From NCBI RefSeq assembly GCF_021134715.1, contig NC_060019.1:13158001-13222000 (forward strand): a stretch of DNA of 64,000 nucleotides. The letters are read 5' to 3'. The notes beneath the pieces are model-generated. The model was not told the DNA's origin. It ran no database searches and worked only from the letters and a program-made list of their open reading frames with translations. The translations under genes and the position numbers were made by a program. Source of the DNA: Daphnia pulex. Its lineage: Eukaryota; Arthropoda; Branchiopoda; Diplostraca; Daphniidae. This document shows positions 31,410-42,261 of this stretch, in pieces; within the stretch, counting starts at the first letter, position 1; every line of letters begins with the position of its first letter.

Positions 31410-32401
31410 ATGAAACTCACTCTTCGTTATCTCATTGTCTTGGGTGAATTTGGCAAAACATTTTACCATTACAGAGTTATAATTCAATCTTTTTTCAATC
31501 GTAAACTTATATCTTTCTGTTTTTTAATTGTGTCTGTAGGTTTCGTTGCTGCTCTTCAAGCTGCCGTAATCAGCGAAGCTGAAACTGCTGCCAATGTCGA
31601 GGAAAACAAAAGCGACGAACAGGCCCGTGTAAGTTGAATTCAATCAGTAAATAACACGAAGGATTAATCAAACATCATGTCAATTATCAGGAGAAACGTG
31701 GATTCGCTAGCGGCGGAGGTGGTGGATACGGTGGTGGAAGTGGAGGATATGGTGGAGGAGCCGGAGGAGGAGCTGGTGGATACGGGGTCGGTTATGGTGG
31801 AGCTGCAGCCATTGCCCAGGAAGCAGCAAACGCCGCAAAAGCTGCCCAGAATGCCCAAGCCGGAGCTGCCTCTCAGGCCGCCCAGCAAGCGCAAGCGACT
31901 CTCGCTGCCCAGGCCGTCCAGGCTGCCCAACAAGCCCAGGCCGTAGTTGCAGCTAAGCAAGCCCAGGCTGCCCAGATTTCACAGGCCGCTCAAGCCGCAC
32001 AAGCCGCTGCATTCGCCGAATCTGCCCAGGCTGCCCAGGCTGCTCAGGCCGTTCAGGCTGCCGAAGCCACCAAAGTCCAGGCTTTGCAACAAGCTCAAGC
32101 TCTGGCCGGTGCCGCCAAGGCTGCCCAGTCTCACGCTGCCCAGGCTGTCGCTTCCCTTCAGGCCGCCCAGGCACAACAGGCGTCTCAGGCACAGATGGCC
32201 TATCAAGCCCAAGCCAACGCCCAGGCATTGGCTTACAAGCAACAGGCTTCACTGGCTGATCTTGCCGCTGCCCAGCAAGCGGCCAACAAGGCCTATTCCG
32301 CCGCCCAGGCCGCTCAAGCTACAGCTGTCGGTGGTGGCGGTTCTTACGGTGGATTCGGCGGTGGATATGGTGGTGGCCACGGAGGCTGCCCGGCTTGTTA
32401 A
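31410..32401 (+). CDS. FP7, secreted silk-like Gly-rich head and (AAQ)n body, CPAC tail
   Basis: Three exons, about 277 residues. MKLTLRYLIVL joins GFVAALQAAV (signal peptide). An acidic propeptide ends KSDEQAR, and exon 3 (31691-32401) opens EKRG, giving R-E-K-R. The mature chain begins with (GGGYGG)n-like repeats, then a body of about 150 residues of A-A-Q units with sparse Lys, Glu, His, Tyr and Met. A conserved block SLADLAAAQQAANKAYSAAQ follows, then a Gly/Tyr tail and GGCPAC at the end. The two cysteines are the only ones in the mature chain and could cross-link chains. Exon 3 is nearly identical to those of FP10 and FP11, but the first two exons are not. AATAAA is at 32537. Confidence 0.85.
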
Positions 32402-33344
32402 AATGATTGACTGAAAAACAACCTGAAAGAATCCATCCTTTTCTCATGAGATCGAAATGCGAAAAATGTTAATGGTGTTTTTGCGAGGATTGTAGATCAA
32501 TCCGTATTTCCCACACTAATGTACTCGTGACACAAAAATAAAGAGACCCTATCGGTTTATGGTAAATTAGATGAATTTGTCTTGTTCTATTTCAATTCAA
32601 CCATAAATACCAGCAAGTATCATTCGGTCATCCTTCGAAAATATGTTATTATTTGCACCTGCTTTCCACGAAATTTCTCTATTCATCTCAAATGATTCAG
32701 CTAGTTAGTGATTTATTGAAAACAATATTATTTGAAAGAGTACACGTAAAATTGTTATGCAAATTTCTCTCGATCCACAGAACACGACGTTACGAGATGA
32801 ATTTGAATTATTTAAAAAAGAGGTTCATTCTTTTTAAAATAAATACTAAATGAGCGATATGAGCATGCTAAAATATCTCACTCATAAATAATATTCTTAG
32901 TCATACATCCGCAAACATAATTGGTTTGTCCTTTGTATCTTTGCGCAACAACACCACTACACGAATGCATTCTGAATAGAATAGGCTACATATGCTTATG
33001 CCAATGAACGACTGAACGTACTGTAAAGCGTCTCTCATTGAGAATAACAACGTTTTTGTGGCCCAAGATTGAATAATGAATTCAATGTACGACACAGTTA
33101 ACTTTTGTCAGCAATTTGAAGTCAATTTCTCATTTCCGAGTGCTTTGTTCAATCCTTTATGATGAGTGACTGCATGACCGTACAGTGTGAACTCGAACAA
33201 CAATTACCCAACATTTCTTGGCTCATGTTCTTTAAATGGGTTATTGTAATATTGTACTATGTATGGACTGTAATGGTGTAATAAGACGGTTAGAATAGGA
33301 ATGGTCTAGGAGAAAGTCATAGTCTGACAGGAAAGGGAAAGTCC
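32402..33344. other. Intergenic sequence between FP7 and FP8
   Basis: FP7 3' UTR, then AT-rich spacer. No gene supported. Confidence 0.4.
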
Positions 33345-33351
33345 TTTAAAA
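33345..33351 (+). promoter_or_regulatory. TATA-like box of FP8
   Basis: TTTAAAA in the context GTCCTTTAAAA. The same context precedes FP9 (35188-35194). The upstream flanks of FP8 and FP9 are similar over about 90 bp. Confidence 0.45.
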
Positions 33352-33486
33352 ACCAAAGTGGATGCTGGCAGTGATCTGAAGCAAGTCAGTGCAACTTTGT
33401 GACTTGAACTCGTCGGTTTGCTCTTATCGTCAACCCCTTAATATACCATTTAGAAATACCTGCACGGCATTTTTCGAAAAAAAATT

Positions 33487-34431
33487 ATGTTTGCCATTCG
33501 TATTTTAATTTTCGCTTTAGGTACGTCTTATCAGGCCCTTCTTATTACATTAATTGTAGCTGTCAAATTCTATCAGTGAATAAGAAATTTGAATTAGCAG
33601 TTGATGTGTTGATTGACTTGCAGGTATCTTTAATGCTGCTTCTGGATTGCTGGAAGCAGATGGAGAACCCAATACCCAGTTGTTGAGAGTATGACGCGTT
33701 GGCTTCTTTTAAATATTATTTGTACCTAAAAGTGTGGTCGTACATCAGGAAAAGCGAGGAATCGCTTCCGGATACGGGGGATCCAGTTATGGCGATCACG
33801 GTCACGCTGGTGGATACGGAGTCGGTTATGGTGGAGCGGCTGCTATCGCTCAGGAAGCCGCAAACGCCGCAAAAGCTGCCCAGAATGCCCAGGCTGGTGC
33901 TGCATATCAGGCCGCTCACCAAGCGCAAGCGACTCTCGCGGCTCAGGCCGTCCAGGCTGCCCAACAGGTATTATTACCTACTTAAGTATTTGACTTTAAT
34001 TCACGCACTTTTTCTAATGTCGCATGTTCACCTTCATCAACGCGTCTTTAAGGCCCAAGCAGTGGTAGCTGCCCAGCAGCATCAAGCGGCTTATGCCGTC
34101 CAGGCCTCACAGGTATTATGTCTTTAATAAAGTTAATAATTAATATTGATTAAGCTAACGAATCCAACAATCGTTGGTTTGATAGGCTGCCCAAGCAGCT
34201 GCATACTCCGCCTCACATTACGGTGGCTATGGATCGACTAGCGCTGTCCACCACGCCCAGCACTTGGCCCACCAATCGCAGGCTGCATTGGCCGATCTCG
34301 CCGCTGCCCAGCAAGCGGCCAACAAGGCCTATTCCGCCGCCCAGGCCGCTCAAGCCACAGCTATTGGTGGTGGCGGTTCTTATGGTGGATTCGGCGGTGG
34401 ATATGGTGGTGGCCATGGAGGATATCATTAA
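33487..34431 (+). CDS. FP8, secreted silk-like protein with interrupted body and His-rich segment
   Basis: Five exons, about 208 residues. MFAIRILIFAL joins GIFNAASG. The propeptide ends NTQLLR, and exon 3 starts EKRG (site R-E-K-R). The head is GIASGYGGSSYGDHGHAGG. The first part of the body (AAAIAQEAANAAKAAQNAQA) and the C-terminal part (DLAAAQQAANKAYSAAQ then the Gly/Tyr tail) are almost the same as in FP7. Two phase-0 introns cut the body after AQAVQAAQQ and after QASQ, where FP7, FP10 and FP11 have none. The middle has His-rich sequence (HYGGYGSTSAVHHAQHLAHQ), and the protein ends GGYH instead of CPAC. AATAAA is at 34535. Confidence 0.85.
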
Positions 34432-35187
34432 TAACGTGATACAATAATTTTGTACTGACTTCCTGTCCGAATGATTGTAGAACAATCATATCACCGCTAT
34501 TTCACACATATATCTGAAGCCTTAAAATATACTTAATAAATAATACGAAGAAATCTCAGACTTTTGTATTTCAATTATTATTCGTTCGATAGCCTGCTTA
34601 ATGGCATCATAAGCGATTGCAGACATTACCCGAATCGAATGAGATTAAGAAGCCCTATATAAAGTTTTTATAGCCTATATAGACAGGAGGAGAATTTGAG
34701 CATTGTGTTATCAGGTCCTCGTAGAATATCTCTTATGATATTCTAAACAATCGATTCACTCTTTTTAAACCCATTTTATCGTAACCGCAGCACTATTCGT
34801 ATTTAAAAAATTTAAGAGTATCATCAAATGGAATATGAGTAGATCAAAAACCGAATTAACCCTGTGAGTTTAAAGCAGTAATATAAGATTGGATAAGGAC
34901 AAGATTTGATTTGCACTATATAAGCTGTCGTTTTCACTCGCCATCATTTCGAGTCAAAACTTTCTGACTTGTTGGTTGTATTCTGACGATTGTTGGAGCT
35001 CAGAGTCTTCACTGGGACAATTGGCAGATCGCTTAGTACGACTCGATCAACAACAACAAGGAAATTTCTTTTTCTATACTCAGAATCTGTTATTATTATT
35101 GCCATTTGTATGGACTGTATACGCACCTATAGAATGGGATTCTTCTGGACGAGAAAGTGAATGTGGAAAAAAGGAGAGTGAAAGTCC
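34432..35187. other. Intergenic sequence between FP8 and FP9
   Basis: FP8 3' UTR and spacer. Frames at 34944-35265 overlap the FP9 upstream region and have no motif. Confidence 0.4.
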
Positions 35188-35194
35188 TTTAAAA
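35188..35194 (+). promoter_or_regulatory. TATA-like box of FP9
   Basis: TTTAAAA in the context GTCCTTTAAAA, matching FP8. It lies about 150 bp upstream of the start codon. Confidence 0.45.
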
Positions 35195-35342
35195 CCCCGG
35201 TGGATTTGCTGATGGCCAGTCAGTGCAATCTGAAGTAACTCTTCGATTCCATCGACTTTGCTCAACGGCTGCTAAACCCCCATCATCAGTTCAAAGAGTA
35301 ATTACATCATAGTAATACCTGGACCACTGATTTCAACGTAAA

Positions 35343-36253
35343 ATGATTTCCATCCGGACGCTAGTTTTCGCTTTAGGTAATTATACAGGGCTACTAATAC
35401 GAATCAGAAAATATGTTTAGCTATATACTTTGAAATGCATTATTGATTATCTGTGTGAATTTATACAGGCGTTTTTAATTTTGCCTCTGTTCTGGGCACA
35501 AATGAAGAAGAACCTACTGAATCCTTGAGAGTAAATTACTTTTGGTGCTGTTCCTTTGTCGCTAATTGCTCAACGATTTGACACTTTTTCTACCAGGACA
35601 AGAGAGGAATTGCTTCCGGTTATGGAGGGTCGTACGGAGGATATGGGGGTTACACCGGATCCAGTTACGGTGGTTACGGCGGTGGATATGGATCGTACGG
35701 AGCCACAGCAGGTGCGGCCGCTGCGGCCGCTGCTGCAGCCCAAGCAGCCCAAGCCGTACAAGCCGCTCAAGCCGCTCAAGCCGCACAAGCAGTCGCTGCT
35801 GTCCAGCAGGTTATATTTTCAAATGAACCAATTGTTTTAATTTAACGTCTTAAAAATTGAATTGTCGACACGATAGGCTCAAACAGCAGTCGCCGTTGCC
35901 CAACAGCAACAAGTGATTTCTGCGGTTCAAGCTGCCCAGGTAAAATTTTATCCCTTGTATTTTAAGCCTAATTATTTCATTGTTGGCTTTATATTAATAA
36001 TCCTAAATAGGTTGCCCAAGCGGCTTCGTTCTCTTCTTCCCATTACGGAAGGTATAACGGCGGGTCGACTTACTCTGGCGGATATCCTTCGTCGTCTTAC
36101 GGGTACAATTCGGGTTCCCAATTGTACGCTTTGCAAAACAGTTTGGCTGCAACTCAACTGGCGGCCACTAAGGCCTTTTCGGCCGCTCAAGCCGCTCAAG
36201 CAGCAGCTACGGCCGGCGGTTACACCAGCGGTGGAAACCGATATCACGGATAA
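35343..36253 (+). CDS. FP9, secreted silk-like protein, diverged body
   Basis: Five exons with the same intron positions as FP8, about 204 residues. MISIRTLVFAL joins GVFNFASV. The propeptide ends TESLR, and exon 3 starts DKRG (site R-D-K-R). The head is GIASGYGGSYGGYGGYTGSS. The body has poly-Ala and A-A-Q runs, then AQTAVAVAQQQQVISAVQ, a Ser/Tyr/Gly-rich block (FSSSHYGRYNGGSTYSGG) and KAFSAAQAAQAAATAGG. The end is GGNRYHG. There are no cysteines in the mature chain. Compared with FP8 the C-terminal block is rewritten, and it shows no sign of recent homogenisation with FP7, FP10 or FP11. Confidence 0.85.
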
Positions 36254-36768
36254 CTTTAAGTTTATACAACAATAGTTTCATTCAAATGTTTTCCCTTTAT
36301 TTAACCTTCCCGCATAAAGGCATGTCCACTTACTATTGACGACGAAGTTCTTTGTAGCACAATTCCCTGTTTCACCCATTATATTCGTTGCTTTAAAATA
36401 CATTTTAGTTATAAATTAAATGCGCTTACTTATTATGCTGGACTTTTGTTCCAAGACATGTATCATTCACTTTTTCTAGCTGATTAGCTGAAACCCCATG
36501 CATTAGCTGGATGAAATCAATATCATAGTGACCTTAGAGTTACAAAACTTTGGTTGCGTAAACAAACCATGTATAGCTATAAATGATTAGAATTAGTTCT
36601 TGAACTTTAGCAGATATCCTACGGTATAAAAGAAAACATTACTATGAAAAGGTCCATTTATTGAGGTGATGTTGGCGTCTTTATATCTACACTATTCACA
36701 CTCTAATATTTACATGAGGGTTGATATATCGAAAACCAGTTCTTTAATTTTTCCAAGCGAGATTCTCC
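36254..36768. other. Intergenic sequence downstream of FP9
   Basis: AT-rich 3' flanks of the convergent FP9 and type II membrane protein genes. Nothing else is recognisable. Confidence 0.4.
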
Positions 36769-37153
36769 CTAAAGATTGATCGTGGCCATGATGATTCCCG
36801 GATATTTTTCCTGTGAAATTCGTCCAATTATTTTCAGTCTTTCATTTAAATCTTGAACTGGAATTACGTTATTGTTATTGGTGTTTGACATCAGGACGAG
36901 TTGTTCATTCGGCGTTGTTTCCTTCAGCATTTCGTTTTGATCGTAAATGAGAGTGATGAGGGCGAGGCAGGCCACTAAATTCACCAACAAGAACGTCACC
37001 GTCAGCCATCGGAGGAAAGCGCTTCTTCGGCTGTAAATAATCAATCCAAATGATAAATGAATGTTAAATGTTATTAGATTCGAGAAGGGGGGGGGATTTT
37101 TACTTGTGTCTCAGTTCTCCTTGATGACGGTAACCGTTGAGTGACATCAACAT
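36769..37153 (-). CDS. Small type II single-pass membrane protein, unknown function
   Basis: Two exons, about 109 residues. Exon 1 (from 37153) encodes MLMSLNGYRHQGELRH. It joins in phase 2 to RRSAFLRWLTVTFLLVNLVA and the rest of one strong membrane helix (VTFLLVNLVACLALITLIY). The Arg-rich side precedes the helix, so the N-terminus should be cytoplasmic and the last ~60 residues (Asn-rich, then LNERLKIIGRISQEKYPGII) outside or lumenal. It stops soon after, too short for a glycosyltransferase. The gene sits on the opposite strand inside the fibrous-protein array. A nine-base G run lies in its intron. No family recognised. Confidence 0.55.
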
Positions 37154-38483
37154 TTTGAACTAATATATTAAGATGAAATCACAAAACAATAAAACGACGC
37201 ACAAATTGTTTTGAGTAATCAAAACTCGAGTGATTCTGTTGACGGAAAAGAATTAAGAAATTGGAACTGCTGCTGCGCACTATAAGACAAAACTGCGATC
37301 TTATCCACATGTGTCCACTGCTGGGCAACTACTAGAGTCACTTCGCCCTTCAACTGGACTAAATAACTGGTTCTGCATTACTTACCGCAACCGACACACC
37401 CAACAACAAACGACCTTCGCTTCGGCATTTGTGCTGCTGATCGTGTGTGCATGTAGTATAAGAATGTGCTGCTATATACCGCCCTAAATCTCGGCGTTAT
37501 TATTGCTGACTTACTATCCCTTTTCAAGGGCGATGACGTTCACTCGGCAATTCTCACGGTCACTCTTGTTTATTCCAAGAATATGGACAGCACACCCTCA
37601 TCGGCCATGTAAGTCAAATGCGATTCCCATCAAAATTGTCAACGCATTATCTTTGCCTGTCATATCCATCTTGTCTTATACGACTTATTCTAAACAACCG
37701 CGCTGGGACACCGGGATTTGCAATGCATACTGGAAGATTATTCATCCGATTAATAATGAAATGGGCAACCGCATTTATAAGTACAGTATAATGTCTAATT
37801 CCGTCGGTGACATAATTTTGCAACCAGTTTTGCCAATTGTAACAGGGATAATGGGGATAATGAAAACGAAAAGAATCGATCGAAAGTTTGATTTCTAAAT
37901 GCAGTCAACTGGAACGTACACCAAACACCATGGCTTTTCCCTATACATTTCCAGGGATCTTCCTTCTTTTTCAAATATTTTAGGGTTGAACTAAGCTGAT
38001 TGAAATGTCTAGACTAGTATGAATGGAATTACAGTGGGAGAACACATTAATTCCACGTTATTCCAGTGTTTTCAATTATTTTTTGCTATAAGAAACTTTC
38101 GCCTTCCTATAGGAAAAAGAAAACAGACAATTCGATGGCTGCCAATCGAGAATGACGACTTTATCCAACAAGCGGCTGAGAGCTAAATAGACGACATTGT
38201 TGCGCAGCCAAAATGCATGAAAAGATCAGTGAAAACGACTGGAATAAGAAAAAGCAGAAACATTTATACAATGAGTGAAATATAGTGGAAGGTGGCAACT
38301 GTCATCTTGTCCTTTAATACCAGCTTTTACCGGGGAAAACGACGAGCCATTGTGCGGAAGCGGAGCCGTCAAGCAATATTTAACGGCGGCGATAGGTCCA
38401 GGAAATCATCAGTGTTCACCAACGATCAACAAGACAAAGTCATTTGCTCTCCGCATCATTCGTCTCTCCGTAATTTTAAGAAA
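37154..38483. other. Intergenic sequence upstream of FP10
   Basis: A 131-codon plus-strand frame at 37503-37898 has no domain, no signal peptide and no Kozak or splice context I trust, so it is not called. A TTTAATA string near 38313 may serve as the FP10 promoter. Nothing else stands out. Confidence 0.4.
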
Positions 38484-39463
38484 ATGAAAGTTGCACTTCG
38501 TTATTTGATCATCTTTGGTAAATATGACGATTTTTTAGCTACTGTTGATGAACGCTTATTTAATTTAAAATATGAGACTTAGGATAATTTTGTTATTTTA
38601 AGGTTTCGTAGCTGCTCTTCAAGCTGCCGTCATCAGCGAAGCTGAAACTGCTGCCAATGTTGAGGAAAATAAAAGCGACGAACAGGCCCGTGTAAGTTGA
38701 ATTCAATCAATAAATAACTCGTATGGAATTGGTTAAAAATCATGTCAATTATCAGGAGAAACGTGGATTCGCTAGTGGAGGAGGTGGATATGGGGGTGGA
38801 AGTGGAGGATATGGAGGAGGAGCCGGAGGAGGAGCTGGTGGATATGGGGTCGGTTATGGTGGAGCTGCTGCTATCGCTCAGGAAGCCGCAAATGCCGCAA
38901 AAGCTGCCCAGAATGCCCAAGCCGGAGCTGCCTCTCAGGCCGCCCAGCAAGCGCAAGCGACTCTCGCTGCTCAGGCCGTCCAGGCTGCCCAACAAGCCCA
39001 GGCCGTAGTTGCAGCTAAGCAAGCCCAGGCTGCCCAGATTTCACAGGCCGCTCAAGCCGCACAAGCCGCCGCTTTCGCCGAATCTGCCCAGGCTGCCCAG
39101 GCTGCTCAGGCCGTTCAGGCTGCCGAAGCCACCAAAGTCCAGGCTTTGCAACAAGCCCAAGCTATTGCCGCTGCCGCCAAGGCTGCCCAGTCTCACGCTG
39201 CCCAGGCTGTTGCTGCCGTTCAAGCCGCCCAGGCACAACAGGCGTCTCAGGCACAGATGGCATATCAAGCTCAAGCCAACGCCCAGGCATTGGCTTACAA
39301 GCAACAGGCTTCACTGGCCGATCTCGCCGCTGCCCAGCAAGCGGCCAACAAGGCGTATTCCGCCGCCCAGGCCGCTCAAGCTACAGCTGTCGGTGGTGGC
39401 GGATCTTACGGAGGGTTCGGCGGTGGATATGGTGGCTCGTCTGGAGGCTGCCCGGCTTGTTAA
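38484..39463 (+). CDS. FP10, secreted silk-like protein, near-twin of FP7
   Basis: Three exons, about 276 residues. MKVALRYLIIF joins GFVAALQAAV. The propeptide ends KSDEQAR, and exon 3 (38756-39463, 708 nt) opens EKRG. The mature protein differs from FP7 at only a handful of places: one Gly fewer in the head, QAIAAAAK for QALAGAAK, AAVQ for ASLQ, and GGSSGG for GGGHGG near the end. It ends GGCPAC. Exon 2 and intron 2 are also very similar to FP7, but the first intron and the 5' flank are not. It faces FP11 tail to tail. Confidence 0.85.
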
Positions 39464-41251
39464 TGATTGACTGGAACTGACTTACAAGATCCATTTTACA
39501 TTTTTAGCCTTTTTAAAATTGATTCCAACAACCCTGTTAATTGACAATGTTGCATTTTTCATTTAAATTCCATCTATGCAAAGATTGTAGATCAATCTAC
39601 AATTATTTTTTTTTGTTCATGGTAAACTTGTGTGATAATCAACAAATACATTACTAAAAAGTTAATAATTTTATATTGATTCAGATTTGCGATCCTTTAT
39701 TTCCCTGAATAATAGGCAATAGTCCTTGATCGCAAGTCGACTTCCTCCTGTAATTCTGATGTTAATCTCGATAATGTGTCGATATCTGTAGAATCGCTAA
39801 TCGCTAATTAGAATGTTAGTGTCGTCTGCTTTATTCGTTTACAACTTTACAAGTTCGAAGAAACCAAAAAGAGACAAAAGTTTTAGATTTTACAAAGATA
39901 ACGGAAAGATCATTATTTTGGAAACGTGGCTGCAAGAGAAATGTAAATTACAAAAATGTGCTGGTCGTGTCAAATCTGGTCGCGTGGTTTATAACTTCGC
40001 TTAATACACATCACTCAATGCTGTCTGTCAGGTAAACAAAACTAAGAATATAAATTGAATTAAATGATTTTAGGAGATTTTAGAAAAGTTTAACATCTTC
40101 CAAATGTGTGAAATGTTAGTTTGTGAATTCCATACATCATGTAAGCCCCCTGTCAATGCATGGCAGTTTGTTAATTTGCACGATGTTTCAACCTTTTCCT
40201 TTGTGCAGATTTCAGGCCACATAACAACATCCACAACTCAGGCCACATGGCCCGAGCCAGCCATCATAACAACACAATATACAAGTTTTCATTGTGTTGG
40301 TTTTGACCCGTCATCAGCAACAATCTCAGCATCATCACTCGGGTAATAACTTTCATTACTTTTTTCAACCTGTGACCTGCTAGATATTTTAATAATGCAT
40401 GTCTTGCATCACTGCAGTCATACATGGAAACCTTTGATTCCCTGGATTATTAACAGTACAGGTTTACCCACTGTCTCATTAATAGCTTTTCTTTCATATT
40501 ATGTTTCTGTCAATAATTTTGGTAACCATTTATTTTTTTTATTTAGATAAACGGCATCCCGTTTGATGGGAGAAAGATGTCGAGCGACTCATATCTTTTC
40601 CCCTTTGTCTAAAAGTCCTAGTGTACACCCATGTGAGTGTGGGTGTATTCACGAGGACACCCTTTTTTCCTTTTCAGTCTGGTGGATTCAACTCTTCAGA
40701 GGCCGGAGCAACTGTGGATGCCTGGCCGTATTTACCAGGCTTTAAGGTGGGACACATGTAATCTCTATTCTTCCTTTTGGACTACTTGGTGGCGTTAATT
40801 ATCAATCATGGTATAGTTGGTATACGCTATCGTGGTGCGGAGTACGATTATTCCTGCGGCTACGCCGTTGACTCGAACTCTTTTCTCTCTCCTTTTTTGT
40901 TGACTCTTCAGTCAGGACTCATTTGTAGAACGAGATCAGGCTTGTTTTGTACTTCACAACTTTATGGTAAACTTTGAACTTGAATCACTTAAAGCAAAAT
41001 GCCAGCTAGAAAATTTTTTGACCAAGAGGAATCTGTCGTCGCATCGTTATTCCTCGTTATATTCTTACATCTAAGACTCTCGACGGTCTACATTAAAGTG
41101 AAGAAGGAAAGTACAAAGGAAGTCGTTGCCAACAGTCGCCATAAAAAGATAACAAAATTGAATCCGTAACCAGACAGAAATCTCATAGCTATCTCAAATT
41201 ATCGGTAAAACTTGTGTCGTGGTAAAGCATTTCCTTTTAATTATAAAATTG
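39464..41251. other. Spacer of the FP10/FP11 inverted pair
   Basis: About 1.8 kb between the two convergent genes. It has short frames (39813-40004, 40104-40346, 40563-40977) that lack motifs. A local inverted pattern (GTGTACACCC...GGGTGTATTCAC) lies near 40621-40652. No gene is supported. Confidence 0.4.
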
Positions 41252-42261
41252 TTAACAACCAGGACATCCTCCATGGCCACCACCATATCCACCGCCGAAT
41301 CCACCGTAGGAACCGCCACCACCGACAGCTGTAGCTTGAGCGGCCTGGGCGGCGGAATAGGCCTTGTTGGCCGCTTGCTGGGCAGCGGCGAGATCGGCCA
41401 GTGAAGCCTGTTGCTTGTAAGCCAATGCCTGGGCGTTCGATTGGGCTTGATACGCCATCTGTGCCTGAGACGCCTGTTGTGCCTGGGCGGCCTGTAGGGA
41501 AGCAACAGCCTGGGCAGCGTGAGACTGGGCAGCCTTGGCGGCACCGGCCAGAGCTTGGGCTTGTTGCAAAGCCTGGACTTTGGTGGCTTCGGCAGCCTGA
41601 ACGGCCTGAGCAGCCTGGGCAGCCTGGGCAGATTCGGCAAATGCAGCGGCTTGTGCGGCTTGAGCGGCCTGTGAAATCTGGGCAGCCTGGGCTTGCTTAG
41701 CTGCAACTACGGCCTGGGCTTGTTGGGCAGCCTGGACGGCCTGGGCGGCGAGAGTCGCTTGCGCTTGTTGGGCGGCCTGAGAGGCAGCACCAGCTTGGGC
41801 ATTCTGGGCAGCTTTTGCGGCATTTGCTGCTTCCTGGGCAATGGCTGCAGCTCCACCATAACCGACCCCATATCCACCAGCTCCTCCTCCGGCTCCTCCT
41901 CCATATCCTCCGCCTCCACCCCCATATCCACCTCCTCCACTAGCGAATCCACGTTTTTCCTGATCATTGAACATGGAAAAAATATTCCATAATTGAATCG
42001 AATTTTTTTAGTCTTGTGCTAATGTGTGAATAGACTTACACGTGCTTGTTCGTCGATTTTAGACTCGTCAGAAGATTCAGCTTCTTTAATAGCAGATGCG
42101 TGAAGTACGGCTACGAAACCTAAAACGTCAAATAGATGAGTCAATTCTCTTAATTTTCCATCTTAAAAATCCTCAGAATAAATTTCAAGAAAATTAGTTC
42201 TTTTTGATCGATCTAGGAATAAAGTTTTACCGAAAATCATGAAGCAAATAGCGATCCTCAT
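41252..42261 (-). CDS. FP11, inverted silk-like paralogue of FP7/FP10
   Basis: Three exons on minus. MRIAICFMIF joins GFVAVLHASAIKEAESSDE. The propeptide ends SKIDEQAR, and exon 3 (41252-41959, 708 nt) opens EKRG (site R-E-K-R). The mature chain differs from FP7 at only a few residues and ends GGCPGC. By contrast the leader exons, intron 2 and the 5' flank are clearly diverged. The head of exon 3 matches FP10 (four Gly, same silent bases) and the interior matches FP7 (QALAGAAK, VASLQ), so the exon is a mosaic. About 273 residues. Confidence 0.85.

Noticed and set aside
37503-37898. 131-codon plus-strand frame upstream of FP10
   Set aside because: No motif, leader or splice context. It lies in an AT-rich spacer of the size expected between array genes.
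38742-39470. Long overlapping frames in FP7, FP8, FP10 and FP11, such as Leu/Pro/Arg-rich chains in the +1 frame and Gly/Leu/Ser-rich chains on the opposite strand
   Set aside because: They are by-products of GCN-GCN-CAR repeats, which lack stop codons in several frames. The composition is a direct frame shift of the A-A-Q code, and they lack leaders and splice logic.
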